Positions 10,323-12,784 of a stretch of 12,784 bases of DNA are shown piece by piece. A program made the translations under genes and the position numbers. The stretch's first letter is position 1. Each line of letters begins with the position of its first letter. The stretch is from JAIBJP01 sp035639875 (GTDB taxonomy: Bacteria; Actinomycetota; Thermoleophilia; Gaiellales; Gaiellaceae), in the NCBI GenBank assembly GCA_035639875.1, contig DASQXE010000090.1, positions 1 through 12,784 on the forward strand. The letters run 5' to 3'. The notes under the pieces are model-generated. The model did not search any database, was not told the DNA's origin, and was given only the letters and a program-made list of their open reading frames with translations.

Positions 10323-12784
10323 ATGCGGAAGGGAAGAAGGAAGGCGACCGGGGGTGCGCTGTCTGCGCTCTTCCTCACCCTGATCGTCCTGGCCGCGACC
10401 GGCGGCTCCGGACTGGCGGCAGGATCGTCGTCCGGAACGACCGTGCTCGCCGGCCCGGTGGTACACAAACCGATGCAGCCTGGAATGAGGGTGGGCCACT
10501 CGTCCAGGAACGACATCTCGCCCGCGTTACGGAGCATGCCTCGGCTCAAGTACGGGGCGACGGCCCGCGGCGAGGCAGCGGAAAACCCCTCGCTCCTCAA
10601 GGGCAGGAAGCTTCAAGCCCGGCGGGATACGGTGGTCCAGAACACGATGCCTGGGCGCGACATGCCCTCGCCGATCCTGAACTTCGACGGGATCCCGTTC
10701 CCGGGGGTGAACTGCAACTGCGCCCCGCCTGACACGAACGGCGAGGTCGGGCTCACGCAGTACGTCCAGATCGTCAACGAGGGCCTTCAGGTCTTCGACA
10801 AGAACACGGGTAACTCGGTCTTCGGCCCCGTCGCAATTTCGTCGCTGTGGCAAGGCTTCGGCGGCCTCTGCGAGTTCAACGGCTTCGGCGATCCGGTCGT
10901 CCTCTACGACCAGCTCGCCAACCGCTGGGTCGTCACCGAGTTCGCCGGCAACTTCCCGGCAACGCCGATCACCGACGAGTGCGTCGCCGTCTCCACGACG
11001 AGCGATGCCGCCGGGTCGTACGCGCGGTACGACTTCCATCTCGGGGACAACTTCTTCGACTACCCGAAGCTCGGAGTCTGGCCGGACGCCTACTACATGA
11101 GCATGAACGTGTTCAACTCGTCGGGCACCGCATTCCTCGGGCCGCAGGCGTTCGCGCTCGACCGGTCGGCGATGCTGGCCGGCAATCCGGCGACCTTCAT
11201 CGCCGGGCCGCTCGGAAGCCCGTCGGACAACCCGTTCATGCCCGCCGACCTCGACGGATCGGTGCCGCCGCCTGCAAATGCGCCGAACCCGTTCGTGGCC
11301 GTCGGGGCCAATGCGACGTGGCCGCTGTTCCGCTTCCACGTCGACTTCGCCAACCCCGCGAACTCGACGTTCACGCTCGGCGGAACGCTGACCCCGGCGC
11401 CCTTCTCGGTGATCTGCGGCGGCGGCGCCTGCGTCCCGCAGCTCGGGACGGGGGATCCGCTGGACACGCTCGGTGACCGCGGCATGTTCCGCTCGGCCTA
11501 CCGGGTGATCAACGGCCACGAGTCGCTCGTCGGCAACATGACGGTCGCGTCGAACGGGGTTGCCGGGATCCGCTGGTTCGAGATCGACAACGCCACGTCC
11601 GGCACGCCGACGTTCCTGCAGCAAAGCACCTACCAGCCCGACACCACGTGGCGCTGGATGGGCAGCATCGCGGAGGACGCCAGCGGCGACATGGCGCTCG
11701 GGTACAGCGCATCCGATGCGACGATCAACCCGCAGATCCGGTACGCCGGTCGGCTCGTCAGCGATCCTCCAAACACGCTGGGCCAGGCGGAGAGCCACCT
11801 CTTCGACGGGACCGGCAGCCAGACCGACACGGTCAGCCGCTGGGGCGACTACAGCGACATGACAGTCGACCCGGTGGACGACTGCACGTTCTGGTACACG
11901 CAGGAGTACTACCAGACGACCTCGGCGTTCAACTGGCGGACGCGGATCGGGAACTTCAAGTTCCCGACGTGCACCACCGCGCCGACGGGGACGCTCGAGG
12001 GCACCGTCACCGATTCCGTCACCCACAACCCGATCAGCGGTGCCACCATCACCGTGCAGCCGCTCGGAGCGTCGACGACGACGGGGCCTGACGGCCACTA
12101 CTCGTTCACGCTTCCCGTCGGCAACTACCAGGTGACCGCGCACAGCTTCGGGTACGACGACCAGACGCAGCCGGCGTCCGTCACCGACGGCGGCGACACG
12201 GTCGTCAACTTCGCGCTCAACCCCTCGCCGTCCGGCTCCCTCAGCGGCACGGTCAGGGACGGCTCGAACAACCCGATCCAAAACGCGACGGTGACGATCC
12301 TCGGAACGCCGATCCCACCGGCGACGACCGATGCCACGGGGCACTACAGCTTCAGCTCCGTGCCCAACGGGACGTACAACGTCAAGGCGGAAGCGGGGCA
12401 GTGCAACAGCCCGCAGACCGACTCGGTCGTCGTCAACGGCACCACGACCCACGACTTCACGTTGCCGGCACGGCACGACGCCTTCGGCTACTTCTGCCGC
12501 GTCGAGACGTCTAGCTACATCGAGGGCGACACGGCGCTCGGGCTCTCCGGGGACGACAACTCGACGTCCGTTGCGTTGCCGTTCACGTTCACCCTGTACG
12601 GCCAGAGCTACACCACGGCCTACGTCTGCACGAACGGCCACATCACGTTCCAGAACCCGGGCACGGGCTGCCCGTTCTCCAACAGCTCGATCCCGTCGGC
12701 CGGGTCGCCGAACGCGGCGATCTACCCGTTCTGGGATGACCTGTTCCTCGACGGCTCGTCGACGACCTGGACGAAGACGCTCAC
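10323..12784 (+). CDS. Large secreted multidomain protein with carboxypeptidase-regulatory-like domains (3' truncated)
   Basis: An uninterrupted frame from ATG 10323 (GGAG 7 nt upstream) runs off the window after 820 codons. Residues 1 to about 40 form a signal peptide: basic RKGRRKAT, then ALSALFLTLIVLAATGG. After a linker, a beta-rich domain (about 120-550) starts with NCNCAPPDTNGEVG (C131, C133) and contains FGDPVVLYDQLANRWVVTEF, YPKLGVWPDAYYMSMNVF and WRWMGSIAEDASGDMALGYS, the pattern of a secreted propeller-like family I recognise but cannot name. Two carboxypeptidase-regulatory-like beta-sandwiches follow (about 555-630 and 637-710: GTVTDSVTHNPISGATITV and GTVRDGSNNPIQNATVTI). Residues from about 725 (LPFTFTLYGQSYTTAYVCTN, FWDDLFLD) begin another extracellular beta domain often found next to secreted proteases or cell-surface modules. 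It is presumably an extracellular or surface protein; no catalytic triad is visible in the part seen. Confidence 0.9.
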   Translation, partial: MRKGRRKATGGALSALFLTLIVLAATGGSGLAAGSSSGTTVLAGPVVHKPMQPGMRVGHSSRNDISPALRSMPRLKYGATARGEAAENPSLLKGRKLQARRDTVVQNTMPGRDMPSPILNFDGIPFPGVNCNCAPPDTNGEVGLTQYVQIVNEGLQVFDKNTGNSVFGPVAISSLWQGFGGLCEFNGFGDPVVLYDQLANRWVVTEFAGNFPATPITDECVAVSTTSDAAGSYARYDFHLGDNFFDYPKLGVWPDAYYMSMNVFNSSGTAFLGPQAFALDRSAMLAGNPATFIAGPLGSPSDNPFMPADLDGSVPPPANAPNPFVAVGANATWPLFRFHVDFANPANSTFTLGGTLTPAPFSVICGGGACVPQLGTGDPLDTLGDRGMFRSAYRVINGHESLVGNMTVASNGVAGIRWFEIDNATSGTPTFLQQSTYQPDTTWRWMGSIAEDASGDMALGYSASDATINPQIRYAGRLVSDPPNTLGQAESHLFDGTGSQTDTVSRWGDYSDMTVDPVDDCTFWYTQEYYQTTSAFNWRTRIGNFKFPTCTTAPTGTLEGTVTDSVTHNPISGATITVQPLGASTTTGPDGHYSFTLPVGNYQVTAHSFGYDDQTQPASVTDGGDTVVNFALNPSPSGSLSGTVRDGSNNPIQNATVTILGTPIPPATTDATGHYSFSSVPNGTYNVKAEAGQCNSPQTDSVVVNGTTTHDFTLPARHDAFGYFCRVETSSYIEGDTALGLSGDDNSTSVALPFTFTLYGQSYTTAYVCTNGHITFQNPGTGCPFSNSSIPSAGSPNAAIYPFWDDLFLDGSSTTWTKTL

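Noticed and set aside
10527..12641. A 704-codon open frame on the minus strand
   Set aside because: It is extremely Arg/Val/Glu-rich, has no recognisable domain and mirrors the secreted protein on the plus strand, whose signal peptide and domains are clear. It arises from the high GC content.
1..12784. CRISPR array, insertion sequence or attachment site
   Set aside because: No regularly spaced repeats, transposase or integrase motifs, or tRNA-end duplication were visible by eye.

Overview
The window is GC-rich (about two thirds G+C by eye). The gene content fits a high-GC Actinobacteriota, possibly class Thermoleophilia: a very large STAND-type ATPase, secreted beta-rich proteins, a CX4C thioredoxin-like lipoprotein, a NarL-type regulator and apparently leaderless starts. 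That placement is inference, since no rRNA or other marker gene is present. No IS element, CRISPR array or plasmid/phage gene was seen.

Layout, left part (+ strand): the 3' end of an unknown gene (2-136); a thioredoxin-fold lipoprotein (246-1184); directly after its stop, a doubly truncated remnant of an ABC exporter in which an ATPase Walker A segment is joined in frame to the start of an ABC-2 permease (1185-1514); then a roughly 1140-residue STAND/AAA ATPase with TPR-like repeats and a C-terminal domain that may be winged-helix-like (1602-5024).

Centre (+ strand): two transcription units each preceded by the same 55-bp element (5030-5084 and 5757-5811). The first leads a cyclase-family protein that has lost its metal-binding histidines (5099-5734). 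The second leads a translationally coupled pair of secreted proteins, a small beta-barrel-like protein (5827-6294) and a seven-repeat Asp-box beta-propeller (6291-7352). The elements share three GTTAC-like repeats and a GGGCAAT box at identical offsets (0, +9, +21, +42), without gaps. This is the best candidate here for an undescribed regulatory system, and the ATPase just upstream is a reasonable, unproven, candidate regulator.

Right centre (- strand): a tight three-gene operon reading leftwards, metallo-beta-lactamase-fold hydrolase, GST-N/glutaredoxin-like protein and class I O-methyltransferase (9359 down to 7780). It is followed within 17 bp by tRNA-Ala(CGC) and a strong intrinsic terminator.

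Right end (+ strand): a divergently transcribed NarL/LuxR-type regulator with a degenerate receiver (9404-10171), then a leader with a stem that covers the ribosome binding site, and a large secreted multidomain protein (10323 to the window end) that continues beyond the window.
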